Shown: positions 1 to 9,162, counted from the first letter of the stretch. The stretch: DNA of 18,751 nucleotides from Zychaea mexicana (GCF_025766255.1 NW_026516926.1:1-18751), one strand, 5' to 3'. The notes: generated from the sequence alone by a model not told the origin. Translations and numbers: made by a program.

Positions 1-332
1 AGAAGAAGATCCTCGATAGGAGCCAAAGCCTGAGGCTTGGGTTCCTCGATGCCATAACCCTGCTTATATGCTGCAAGAAGGGAAGGGAGAATGGCTGCCC
101 AGTTACAGTAGCGGTTGCCTGCTCTTCTTCTTTTATTAGCAGCATCAGTTTCCTGATCGCGCAAGATTAAACGTTTTGATGATGGCTGTCGAAGCGGTGG
201 TGGGACATTCGGCATGCCTCCAGGATACAAAGGCTGCGCCATTCTAACAGTTCTTTTCGCGCCAGTTCTGCTGTAGCTGGAAAAAGATACTTTTGGCTTG
301 CTGCCGAAACCTGGTACTCGTTTGGGTGGCAT
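1..332 (-). CDS. N-terminus of an unidentified protein, possibly KDZ-type transposase (partial, runs off the window)
   Basis: An uninterrupted frame of 110 codons starts at the ATG at 332 and leaves the window at position 1 without a stop. The product begins MPPKRVPGFGSKPKV, is rich in Pro, Arg and Ser, and has a basic patch (NKRRRAGNRY) followed by NWAAILPSLLAAYKQG. A basic, disordered N-terminus followed by a W..ilP.Ll..Y helix resembles the region before the cysteine cluster of fungal KDZ (Kyakuja-Dileera-Zisupton) transposases. The cysteines and the catalytic domain would lie outside the window, so this is a resemblance only. An unrelated nuclear protein is possible. Codon usage and lack of stops make a real gene likely; identity is uncertain. 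Confidence 0.5.
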   Translation of the reverse strand, partial: MPPKRVPGFGSKPKVSFSSYSRTGAKRTVRMAQPLYPGGMPNVPPPLRQPSSKRLILRDQETDAANKRRRAGNRYCNWAAILPSLLAAYKQGYGIEEPKPQALAPIEDLL

Positions 333-565
333 GTTTATTCGTAATTTTGAGAATGGAGAAGAGAAGGAGTGAAGACACGTTTTTACTGGAGCTACTGCTT
401 ATGCGACTGCTACAATGGAAAGCAGGTCATGTATTTTTATGCTCCGAGGTTTTGCGGTTTTGCGGTTTGTGGTTCGACTAAAAAAGACTGTCAACCGCAA
501 TTTATAGGGCGACTTTAAGCTCTGCTGCATCGGTATTACTAGGATCAGAAACCGCTTTGCTATAA
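333..565. other. Spacer between the partial gene and the Helitron remnant
   Basis: This is upstream DNA of the leftward gene and the truncated end of the Helitron remnant. The small plus-strand frame at 293-481 looks fortuitous. I see no clear promoter element or repeat here. Confidence 0.4.
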
Positions 566-919
566 TCAAATGTAAACGATTGTATAATTGACTTTACCTC
601 TATACGTACGATGTGTTTCCAAGTCAAACACTTCAGACATATTCCTGAAAGCAACATTTAATAACACCCTTTGATAGAAAAACGGTTCTCCTGATGAAAC
701 TGGTAAATGACGTGTTCGGTACAAGCAAGGCTCCTTTCTCTTCACCCAAAATGTGTTCTCCAAACCACGTTTTGCATTCCTAGCAGATTGTGCTGCTGAT
801 TTATAATTGCAATAAAATTCCGTAAGCGTCATCATATTGCATTCATCGTCAGTCGGTCGCAAGCAATATTTCTCTATTGAGCATTGAAAGCAAAACAAGA
901 TTGATTGATCAACATCCAA
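566..919 (-). pseudogene. Helitron Rep/helicase remnant, segment after the Rep domain
   Basis: The frame continues the Helitron protein after a frame change near 905-960. It contains the family-like stretch MTLTEFYCNYKSAAQ, then FWVKRKEPCLYRTRHLP and SGEPFFYQRVLLN. This matches the usual run after the Rep domain in fungal Helitron proteins (w.kR..p...R...., then sgE.fylr.LL). Similarity stops near YRGK, about 566-590, where unrelated sequence begins. The PIF1-type helicase domain that should follow is absent, so the element is truncated at its 3' side. The apparent TTG start is not a real start. Confidence 0.7.
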
Positions 920-2549
920 TCGATTGCATGAAGGACAAATTCATAACGTTCAAACAACAGCAACACATATCTGGTTGTGAGGAAAACAAATGAGCAAACA
1001 CATTACCTTGTTGTGTTCGATATGTGATTTCCGGAAATCTAGGATTCATGTCTTTCTTTCTTTTAATCACGCGTCTTTGATTCCCAGGAAGATTTGTATC
1101 AACAAATATAACATCAACCGAACTTTCCTGTTTGTGCCATCCCATAATATCGTATACAGCTTCAACGACACCCATTTTTCTTGCTCGGAAATGGCCAATT
1201 GTGTTATTGACAAAGCCTGATGCATCTACAATTTCATGTGTTCTACCAGTATCAAATTTCGTTAGATATTTGCACAAATATGACAATGCCTTGTATCCGC
1301 GATTAAGTTGAATATCCATATTGCATTTCATCAATGACAAAAGATATGGATTATACGGATTCACATATAAGCTACGTAAATCGCGTGGATAATTATACTT
1401 ATCACCATCAAAATGAACCGTTTCACTTGGCATTTGAGGAAAGCCAAAACGGCAATCTCCAGGACCACAATAAGAAGTACAGCGATGGATCTGATGCTTC
1501 TTTACCAATTCCCTAAGAGGATTTCCTTCCGCTGGCATCTGGGCAACAATAAGATTTGATTCCTCGAGTTCTTCTACGGTCTTGTTTGTCCACAGAATAA
1601 CATGCATATGAGGAGAACCTCTGGCTTGTAATTCCATCACATAATAAAACGCTTTGATACCACCAACACGTCTAGCAAACGCTTTTCTAATGATGTTTTG
1701 CCAAAAGCGCGTCCATTTCCTATGAAAATGCAAACAAAACAAAACAGGATCCTCCCACGGATGTTCTGTATTAGTAGCATTAGTGTATTCTTCGGCAAAA
1801 TCATTACAGGTGAACGTCAAAAACATTTGGGGAGAACCGTATTCCCTGAACATCGCCATAAGATCAAGAAAGCTCTTTCTCTTGAAAGCATAAGAAGACC
1901 GCACAGTATAAGGAATAGCCGATGTCACATCTTCACGAACGTATTGCTTATTCGTTTCCGGATCGATCTCATAAAGATTTTCGAAGTTAATCTCTCCCAA
2001 ATATCTTTGATGAATCACTCTTGTCGAATACGAATGCACTGCCAATTTTTCAAGCATATCAGCAATAAAAAAGATATATTGAACTGACCTTCCAAATCGC
2101 CGATCGCTATGAAGCAATAAAAGCTTTGCAACTTTTTTTAATGTCGTTTCATTCGAGCCAAGCTGCCAAATCGTTTGGCCATTTGTAAAGAGCCAAGGAA
2201 AGCAGAGACACAACAGATTTGGATCGCTATACATAATCTTGCTGCGGCCATCTGTTCCTATAGACAATTTTGAAATGTGAGCATCATGATCACCAGCTGC
2301 TGGAGCTATATTATCAATATCCCTCGCCATATTGACATCCCAACCCATTGTTCTCATTTGAGACGATACATCCTTAACGAAAAAGTTCACCATCTGTTGC
2401 TGAATTGATGGCGTGCTATAATCTTGAAGAACACGATTCCCTGCCTTCAATAACTCCCATGCTTCTTTGACCTTTGTAACATTAATCACTACAGATCCAT
2501 CAAAACAACAATCATTATTTTCACCTATTGTATAATCATACTCTTTCAC
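909..2549 (-). pseudogene. Helitron Rep (HUH/Y2 nuclease) domain
   Basis: This 546-codon frame carries the Helitron_like_N region. Around residues 307-318 the segment ARGSPHMHVILWTN holds the HUH metal-binding motif (HMH), and around residues 421-427 the segment YLCKYLTK holds the two tyrosines (Y-x3-Y) of the Y2 transposase that nick and join single-stranded DNA. Downstream come conserved-looking blocks (TIGHFRARKMGVVEAVYDIMGW). Key catalytic residues are therefore present, but the frame is separated from its N-terminal part by a one-base shift near 2549-2560 and ends in a frame change near 909. No helicase follows. In living elements Rep acts in rolling-circle-like transposition with the PIF1 helicase in the same polypeptide; this copy cannot be autonomous as it stands. 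Confidence 0.88.
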
Positions 2550-2557
2550 AAACGCAT

Positions 2558-3085
2558 TTATGCCATACCTGCTCTTTGTTCTTCACCGTATACCAATCCC
2601 ATTTGGCCATCAAATATCAAAGGAGCATATTCATAATTATAACGTGTAGACACCGCCCCTGTCATTTGGAAATGGCCAAGACTTGAAGCATGTCTGCTTC
2701 TACCACACGTTACTTCTGTCATTAACTTGATTGGAGACAAGCATGCTAATTCCCTGTAATTTATCTCCTTTGTATTATCAATTATATCACCAGGATAAGG
2801 CAAAACACGGCTTTCTCTCTTTGATTCAATAAGGCATTCTTTACAAACAACAAGACAACCATCACGTTCAATAGCAGGGATTTTCCATTCTTCACAATTC
2901 ACATCATTCTCCCAATCCCATTCCTCCAATGACTTAGCTTCATTATCATATAACACTGTGCAACAGAATGCACAATAAAAGATTGCCGCTTTCATGCTTT
3001 GTGCATCTAAAGCAGTAACAGAATCTATCTCATAACGGCTAAGAGAGAGAACCCGATTGATGCGTTCGTACCAACGATTATCCAT
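2558..3085 (-). pseudogene. Helitron N-terminal region upstream of Rep
   Basis: A 175-codon frame opens with MDNRWYERINRVLSLSRYEID at 3085 and contains spaced cysteines (YCAFCC; CLVVCKECL) of the zinc-finger-like N-terminus seen before Helitron Rep domains in fungi, then ACLSPIKLMTEVTCGRS, which fits the L...E..l.... block of such proteins. It ends EEQRAGMA followed by a stop, while the Rep frame reads INAFVKEYDY immediately downstream in another phase. A one-nucleotide indel therefore splits what was one protein. The ATG at 3085 looks like the authentic start. Confidence 0.75.
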
Positions 3086-3674
3086 GGTGTTTTGATGAAA
3101 GCAAAAAATAAAATGCAGTTCCCCTTTTTATATCGCACCGATTTCAGAAGCACCATCAGTTCATTCAACTTACTTCCGTCATCACATCTTATTTGCTTTA
3201 CATCCTTTGTTCATTACATCATCGCAAATGGTATTCATCGTGTACTGCCTCTTATTGATTTCTTTTTTTCTCACAGAACAAACATCCTTATCAAACATGA
3301 CTACTTTTCATTATCTGGGACAAACTTTTTATACTCTAAGCATCATATCACATATACTCCCTTCACAAAGCCTTCATCATGTGCTCTCACTTATACAAAA
3401 AGACAGGACAAATTTTTGTCCTCACTGCCAAAAAAGCAGTCCGATGCATTTCAATCCATTGAATAAAAGAAACGACAGATCGTTTTTTACTCATCAGATC
3501 TGCTCCGGAATCGAAACAATAAACATGCTTGATTACCGATGATCCAAAAAAGGAACGACACGCAGCTGAGTTATAATCACTAGATACTAATATCAATAAT
3601 TTTCACATTTGGTCAAGGACAAAAATTTGTCTTGGCAGTTTTAGCCAGGTCTCTGGCTTTGACCGGGAAAATCT
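3086..3674. other. Intergenic region upstream of the Helitron gene, with a pair of inverted palindromes
   Basis: This is probable 5' DNA of the Helitron remnant. Plus-strand frames here (3092-3466, 3207-3542) have no recognisable domains and look like chance. The only clear structure is the repeated palindrome listed at 3405-3422 and 3616-3632. Confidence 0.4.
3405..3632. repeat. Inverted pair of a palindromic motif (GGACAAATTTTTGTCC)
   Basis: Positions 3405-3422 form a perfect palindrome (AGGACAAA-TT-TTTGTCCT). The reverse complement of 3616-3632 reads AGACAAATTTTTGTCCT, the same core, and both copies are followed by CACTGCC/TGACC-like sequence. Two copies about 190 bp apart could be the ends of a small non-autonomous element or part of the Helitron upstream region. 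Confidence 0.4.
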
Positions 3675-3825
3675 TTAGCCAGGTGCCAGATAAATTATAT
3701 ATTATAATAACTGGCTTGTGGCAGCCAAGCGTTCACAGCGACGTTGCTTTTTGATTCTTCGATGTCGGCTCTTCCTATCATACTGAAGCAGAATTCAGTA
3801 AGCGTTGGATTGTTCACCCACTAAT

Positions 3826-3880
<55 letters not shown>

Positions 3881-4035
3881 ATGGATTGATATCCCAACAG
3901 TAATTGAAGTTAGTACGAGAGGAACGCTTCATTCAGATAATTGGTATATGCGGCTGGTTGAAAGGCCAATGCCGCGAAGCTACCATCTGCTGGATAATGG
4001 CTGAACGCCTCTAAGTCAGAATCCATGCTGGAAAG
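3675..4035 (+). rRNA. 28S (LSU) rRNA 3'-end fragment, probably a pseudogene
   Basis: About 360 bp match the 3' part of eukaryotic 28S rRNA as I know it: GTTGCTTTTTGATTCTTCGA, GTAAGCGTTGGATTGTTCAC, GGTTTAGACCGTCGTGAGAC, the sarcin-ricin loop core AGTACGAGAGGAAC at 3912-3925, and GAACGCCTCTAAGTCAGAAT near the end. The 5' rRNA body is missing and the upstream DNA is unrelated. Close to the 5' limit, at about 3700-3714, the normally near-invariant ACAGGGATAACTGGC is replaced by TATTATAATAACTGG, and other differences occur around 3880-3970. Loss of an invariant peptidyl-transferase-centre segment argues for a non-functional, dispersed rDNA fragment and not for a working rDNA unit. The 3' limit is approximate. 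Confidence 0.85.
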
Positions 4036-4173
4036 GATATCCTATGTGTGTCAATATGCCAGAATGGTACAAATAAAGGCCTTTTGGTCTTGAAAACCTA
4101 CATGTGCTTGGTTCTGTTTACAAAAAGCATACAGCCGAAATTTCCACAGCTTAATATTAATCAATCAATAAAT

Positions 4174-4437
4174 ATGGCTATAGGTAGTGAGGACGAAACT
4201 GAAAATAATACATCTAAACGCAAGAGAAAAAATCAAAGAGAACAGAGAAATATAGAACATAGTAATTCATATGAAATTGAGAAGATTGTAGGACATGTGT
4301 ATACTGATAATAAGTACATAATTGAGGTTAAGTGGGTTGGATATAGTGTAAAGGATAATAGTTGGTTAACAGTTGATAAGTTTAATTCCCACGAAATGCT
4401 ACATGAATATATGGCCACACATGGTATTCAGCTCTAA
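4174..4437 (+). CDS. Small stand-alone chromodomain protein (87 aa)
   Basis: From the ATG at 4174 the frame encodes an acidic start (MAIGSEDETENN), a basic stretch that could be a nuclear signal (SKRKRKNQREQR), then a chromodomain: SYEIEKIVGHVYTDNKYIIE, KWVGYSVKDNSW and a C-terminal helix (MLHEYMATHG). The three aromatic cage positions are present (Y of YEIEKI, W of KWVGY, W of NSW); the usual WEP after the second W is WLT. Chromodomains bind methylated histone tails, and in fungi they also form the C-terminal tail of Ty3/gypsy chromovirus integrases. Here no integrase precedes it. The frame is open upstream to 4048, but that part overlaps the end of the rRNA fragment and looks untranslated. 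It could be a domesticated or truncated retroelement tail, or the last exon of a larger gene. Confidence 0.65.
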   Translation: MAIGSEDETENNTSKRKRKNQREQRNIEHSNSYEIEKIVGHVYTDNKYIIEVKWVGYSVKDNSWLTVDKFNSHEMLHEYMATHGIQL

Positions 4438-4667
4438 ATTAATTTCTTACTTATTTGCTTATTATAAAATCTCATATTGAAACTGACCGCATCAACCTTT
4501 CGTTTACTTGCCCAATTATATTTATGTTTTATGCATTCATTAGTTATACTTGTACTTATATTAGTACCTAATGATTTATTTTTGACGTCAGTTTCTTTTG
4601 TTATATCTATATCATCTATTATAGCCTGTTTTATATCCTTATGCTTTTTAAAATATTCTTTTGCGGA
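4434..4667 (-). other. Open frame without ATG, possible 3' exon of an unknown gene
   Basis: Read leftward from 4667 the sequence is open for 77 codons and has a protein-like composition (SAKEYFKKHKDIKQAIIDDI; NECIKHKYNWASKRK), ending at a TAG at 4434-4436 that overlaps the chromodomain stop. A TAG lies directly upstream of the frame, preceded by sequence that could serve as a splice acceptor, so it may be a terminal exon. I recognise no family. It could equally be chance in AT-rich DNA. Confidence 0.25.
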
Positions 4668-4671
4668 CTAG

Positions 4672-5170
4672 ACTATGATTATAGATTTTAAGCAAATTTA
4701 TAAATATTCGGAGTTTCAATTTGTGCATAATTAAAATTATTTTTAATATAAAAATTGAATTTTGTATTTATAAAAAAATAATAATTACAAAAAGGTTAAT
4801 AAGTTTATTTTAATTATTCATTAGAAAAATAAATGGAGGGGAAAACAAATATTATGGATAATATTCTAGAATATTCATGGATTGTAGAGAAAACTACATG
4901 GCCCGTTGATATGATTTCCATACTAATATTTATTAAAATAAATCGTGCATATATTGATACTTAGTACGTAAGGCTTATCTTTATGTTATCATACATAATT
5001 ATCATTTGCACTGTGGCAAGCAGAATATCACTGGTACAATTCATTTTCGGTAGCGCTACCAATATGGCAGAGTATGTCATTTTTTATGTGAAATATAAAA
5101 AAATAAAAAAACAATAAAAAAAGGGAATATTAGAATTTTCAACAAATTAATCTAATAGACAGTACTGGAG
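4672..5170. other. AT-rich spacer
   Basis: No convincing gene is visible. It holds two perfect palindromes, AATATTCTAGAATATT at 4860-4875 and GGTAGCGCTACC at 5049-5060, and long A/T runs. It ends at the left side of the large inverted-repeat element. Confidence 0.5.
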
Positions 5171-5199
5171 TACCATTATACCCCAAAAAAAAGAAAGGA

Positions 5200-6720
5200 T
5201 ACACTTTTTTCAGATATTACTGGCGCATGCATGGGATGGCAAGTGGCTTTATGCAATTGGAGTGAGTGGCACAGAGTAAAAAATGATACTGGCGCAGCTA
5301 TCTTAAATAAGGCACATATTACAGGATTTTTCATCTCCTAGCGGACGTTTGAACTTTTATTTAGGCAGAGTGGACATGAATGTTAGTCTGAGTGGACATG
5401 AATGAAAGTTAATCTGGACATGAATAATAATTGATCTGGACATGAATGAAAATTGAGCTGGACATGAATGAAAATCGAGCTGGACATGAATGAAAATCGA
5501 GCTAGACATGAATGAAAATCGAGCTGGACATGAATAAAGATCGATCTGGACATGAATATAAAACGATCTGGACATGAATATACATCGACCTGGACATGAA
5601 TATAAATCGATCTGGACATGAGTAAAATCAATCTGGACAAAATAAAAATCAATCTGTACATGAATGAAAATCGTTCTGGACAAGAATAATAATCAATCTA
5701 AACATGAATAATAGACAACCTGAACATAATAACAGTCAAACTGGGCATTGTTTTAGTCAACTAAGACATAAAAAAGTTGAAGTAGATAATATATTAAGTG
5801 TAGCAGAGCAGAATATTTGAGTACTTAAGATTTTCAATTCAAGTCAAGACATAATAGAAGTTAAGCAGTACAAAGCCAATGTCAAGATATAGTAGTATGG
5901 CTGGTTCACTCGTAACAAAAAGCTTGTAGGCTAATGTACAGGAAATGGCAAGGGTGCGTCAGAGACTCACTGTGCGCATAAGGCATAAGCCTATTTTGCT
6001 GCTGTGGGAATAGGGCCTGAGCGTTTCCCCTCATTTCACTTTACCCGGGTTGAGTTTGAAACAAATTGGAGGCTGGTGGCAGAGGTAGGTGGAAAGTGTG
6101 GGGTTTGTTAGCAACAGCAGGGAGGAAAAAAACAACAACCAAAGATCCTTTTTTTTTCTCATTACCATTCGCCATGGCAAATCAACAGCTTCGACGCACA
6201 CTTGTAAATGGCTCCTACTCTCTTCACGATGAATAAAAAACAAAGAAAACAAAACGGCACAATCCACGGATTTAATGAAAAACGAAATGAAGGTAACTGT
6301 TTTCTTAAAAAAAGCATGTGCTCAAGATTTATAAAGGAGTAGACCGCCGTTACTGCTGCTTAAAAAAACGCTGGGTAAGTAAACAAGGGAAGGGAAAGGT
6401 TACTGGTTGTGCTTGGGGTATAGCTTTAGTAGACATACGCTCATTCAGAATTACTGTTTTTTTTCTTCTCTGTATATACTTGATGCACCATCTTGCACCA
6501 TTCCAACGTCAGACTTACGTGCGTAATACAACATCGTCCTCTACCTGCACAAACGATTCGTACTCACAACACGAACGACGCAACAATCTTCTTCTCCATT
6601 ACTCAAACACAATCATATACAACATGACGCTGATCCGCCATTGACTTACAAAATATACAGCCTGACGCGATTACTTTTTACCTTTTGCATATACCAACGT
6701 TAACATCGCCGGTCTTTATG
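5200..6720 (+). repeat. Left arm of the large inverted repeat
   Basis: Three zones can be told apart by comparison with the right arm. Outer zone 5200-5320: about six differences in roughly 110 bp. Main zone 5321-6668: nearly identical, with only isolated differences (for example a 7- versus 6-base A/T run near 6307, and one codon change near 6567) apart from one missing 22-bp repeat unit. Inner zone 6669-6720: about nine differences in 54 bp. Open frames inside (for example 6318-6644) recur in the right arm simply because the DNA is duplicated; they show no domain. Confidence 0.88.
5369..5760 (+). repeat. 22-bp tandem repeat array, left arm
   Basis: Units begin TGGACATGAATGAAAATCGA plus two more bases (GC/TC). 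The array starts just inside the arm, is most regular at about 5390-5640, and decays inward until about 5760. A period of 22 is not a multiple of three, so all frames become repetitive and the long frames seen here are artefacts. Such arrays are typical of foldback-element ends and may be binding sites. Confidence 0.85.
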
Positions 6721-7436
6721 GAAAATGAGCTGTAGATAGCAGGAAGGATAACTGACGGGTTTCTTTCCTTTTGTGCTGCTGTGGATTGGATGAAAATAAA
6801 GTATGTTGACCGTTATATAAGAAAGATAACGAAGAAGGTTCTACAAGAGTTATGCAGGTGCGAAGGATGTTGTTTCGTGGTGAAGGATGGTTATTGTAAT
6901 TATTGATATTGCGTGGCAGAGCGTCTGATGCCACTCACAGTCTCGCGTTTGTGAACCCATTTGTAGCCACACAATTCCGAGATGCGATCCTTAAAGATCT
7001 GCCATTGAGCAGCAAGAAGGCGCACGATTTCATTGGGAATGAGTGCAAGAACTCCACGTACAGTCGAGTGAGAGAGAGCGTAGCGAATGTTGTCAAGGGT
7101 AGTAACTTGTTGGTTGTTCATAGTTGTTGTTATTAATAAAAAATAAACTTGCTGTTGTAATAGCAAAGGAACTTCCTCCTTCATAACAACGAACGCCTTT
7201 TCTTCTTTGTCCCTGCCATATTATCATCCCGCTGACAGCTATATCTATAGTTTTTATAGAAGCACTTGTAATAACATGCAATCCCATCTCACACCCGTTT
7301 ATGCAGACAACTGAAACATAATGACTACATAATGTATGATCTTTTACTTTTATTTTTTTCATCCCAACCATAACATCTACAGTAACAATAATAAAACCCT
7401 ACATACCACCCATCAGCATATATAGCTACCTTATCC
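6721..7436. other. Unpaired loop of the large inverted repeat
   Basis: This central segment does not pair cleanly between arms, although weak matches near 6720-6800 and 7350-7436 suggest the original inverted repeat once went deeper. Its only notable content is the leftward frame at 6900-7121. Confidence 0.5.
6900..7121 (-). CDS. Small unknown protein in the loop of the inverted repeat (73 aa)
   Basis: The frame starts at the ATG at 7121 (context ACAACTATGAAC) and reads MNNQQVTTLDNIRYALSHST, then a leucine-rich segment (RGVLALIPNEIVRLLAAQWQ) and SELCGYKWVHKRE, ending at 6900. Composition looks coding. A good splice donor (ACT|GTGAGT) lies near 6942, so it might instead be the first exon of a larger protein whose remainder was deleted. 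I recognise no family. As the only protein-like frame between the arms it could be a remnant of the element's own gene. Confidence 0.35.
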   Translation of the reverse strand: MNNQQVTTLDNIRYALSHSTVRGVLALIPNEIVRLLAAQWQIFKDRISELCGYKWVHKRETVSGIRRSATQYQ

Positions 7437-7486
7437 ATCAAGACCGGCAATGTTCGTGTTGGCATATGCAAAAAGAAAAAGGTAAT

Positions 7487-7726
7487 CGTTGTTGCCATCA
7501 TGTGTGTGCGAGTACAGCGAATTGCAGAGGAGGATTATAGTTGTGGTAGTGTGTATGCATCATAGGAATATAATTATCATCACATTGATGTGTATACAAA
7601 CAGCAAAGAAAGAGATGGCCGTCATCACGAATGATGATGTGCTTGAGCGTACAAGTATCAAAACAAAAGACCGGCGTCATAGTCGTCATCGTGTAATATG
7701 AGCGTACATGATAGTGAAAGGCAAAT
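7487..7726. other. 240-bp heterology in the right arm
   Basis: Left-arm bases 6668 and 6669 are adjacent, whereas their partners in the right arm are separated by this block. It is rich in ATCATC/GATGAT and TGTG runs and has no recognisable gene. It is either an insertion in the right arm or a deletion from the left; I see no clear terminal repeats or duplication to decide. Confidence 0.6.
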
Positions 7727-8639
7727 GCGTCAGGCTGTATATTTTGCAAGTCAATGGCGGATCAGCGTCATGTTGTATATGATTGTGTTTGAGTAATGGA
7801 GAAGAAGATTGTTGCGTCGTTCTTGTTGTGAGTACGAATCGTTTGTGCAGGTAGAGGACGATGTTGTATTACGCACGTAAGTCTGACGTTGGAATGGTGC
7901 AAGATGGTGCATCAAGTATATACAGAGAAGAAAAAAAACAGTAATTCTGAATGAGCGTATGTCTACTAAAGCTATACCCCAAGCACAACCAGTAACCTTT
8001 CCCTTCCCTTGTTTACTTACCCAGCGTTTTTTTAAGCAGCAGTAACGGCGGTCTACTCCTTTATAAATCTTGAGCACATGCTTTTTTAAGAAAACAGTTA
8101 CCTTCATTTCGTTTTTCATTAAATCCGTGGATTGTGCCGTTTTGTTTTCTTTGTTTTTTATTCATCGTGAAGAGAGTAGGAGCCATTTACAAGTGTGCGT
8201 CGAAGCTGTTGATTTGCCATGGCGAATGGTAATGAGAAAAAAAAAGGATCTTTGGTTGTTGTTTTTTTCCTCCCTGCTGTTGCTAACAAACCCCACACTT
8301 TCCACCTACCTCTGCCACCAGCCTCCAATTTGTTTCAAACTCAACCCGGGTAAAGTGAAATGAGGGGAAACGCTCAGGCCCTATTCCCACAGCAGCAAAA
8401 TAGGCTTATGCCTTATGCGCACAGTGAGTCTCTGACGCACCCTTGCCATTTCCTGTACATTAGCCTACAAGCTTTTTGTTACGAGTGAACCAGCCATACT
8501 ACTATATCTTGACATTGGCTTTGTACTGCTTAACTTCTATTATGTCTTGACTTGAATTGAAAATCTTAAGTACTCAAATATTCTGCTCTGCTACACTTAA
8601 TATATTATCTACTTCAACTTTTTTATGTCTTAGTTGACT

Positions 8640-9045
8640 AAAACAATGCCAGTTTGACTGTTATTATGTTCAGGTTGTCTATTATTCATGTTTAGATTGA
8701 TTATTATTCTTGTCCAGAACGATTTTCATTCATGTACAGATTGATTTTTATTTTGTCCAGATTGATTTTACTCATGTCCAGATCGATTTATATTCATGTC
8801 CAGGTCGATGTATATTCATGTCCAGATCGTTTTATATTCATGTCCAGATCGATCTTTATTCATGTCCAGCTCGATTTTCATTCATGTCCAGCTCGATTTT
8901 CATTCATGTCTAGATCGATTTTCATTCATGTCCAGCTCGATTTTCATTCATGTCCAGCTCGATTTTCATTCATGTCCAGATCAATTATTATTCATGTCCA
9001 GATTAACTTTCATTCATGTCCACTCAGACTAACATTCATGTCCAC
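8640..9045 (-). repeat. 22-bp tandem repeat array, right arm
   Basis: This is the mirror image of the left-arm array. The pairing sum between arms is 14415 outside the array and 14393 inside it, so the right array is longer by exactly 22 bp, one unit. The extra unit lies in the regular central part (about 8880-8960). Confidence 0.85.
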
Positions 9046-9095
9046 TCTGCCTAAATAAAAGTTCAAACGTCCGCTAGGAGATGAAAAATCCTGTA

Positions 9096-9150
9096 TCTTG
9101 TCGTTCAGATCTATGACAAAATAGGTTATTCACGAAGAACGGTTTATCCA
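9096..9150 (+). repeat. Left terminal inverted repeat of the nested transposon
   Basis: Pairs with 10797-10851 over about 50 bp with a few mismatches and single-base indels. Shared blocks are TCTTGTC, TTCAGATCTATGACAAA, TAGGTT and CGAAGAA. Confidence 0.88.
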
Positions 9151-9162
9151 GCTCATTGCTAA

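Larger units (their letters stand above)
7437..9094 (-). repeat. Right arm of the large inverted repeat (inner part, up to the nested insertion)
   Basis: This is the reverse complement of 5321-6720 with a 240-bp extra block (7487-7726). The stretch 7727-9094 pairs with 5321-6668 at near identity. The arm continues at 10854-10973 beyond the nested transposon. Confidence 0.88.

Noticed and set aside
3092..3542. Plus-strand frames upstream of the Helitron
   Set aside because: No domain, Ser/His/Phe-rich composition typical of chance frames, and they overlap the palindrome.
4048..4173. N-terminal extension of the chromodomain ORF
   Set aside because: It overlaps the end of the rRNA fragment and its flank; the ATG at 4174 gives a more natural protein.
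5049..5060. Perfect palindrome GGTAGCGCTACC as a regulatory operator
   Set aside because: A single 12-bp palindrome with no gene nearby; too little to assign a role.
5357..5683. Long minus-strand frames encoding repeated FIHVQLDFHSCP-type peptides, and their mirror frames at 8710-9058
   Set aside because: They are translations of the 22-bp tandem repeat; all frames are open because the unit lacks stops, and there is no domain or start context.
5369..5760. CRISPR array
   Set aside because: Units are contiguous 22-mers with no unique spacers, they recur inverted in the other arm, and the context is eukaryotic.
6318..6644. Conserved protein shared by 6318-6644 (+) and 7751-8119 (-)
   Set aside because: The identity is explained by the inverted DNA repeat; the frame has no recognisable domain and also spans non-coding-like sequence.
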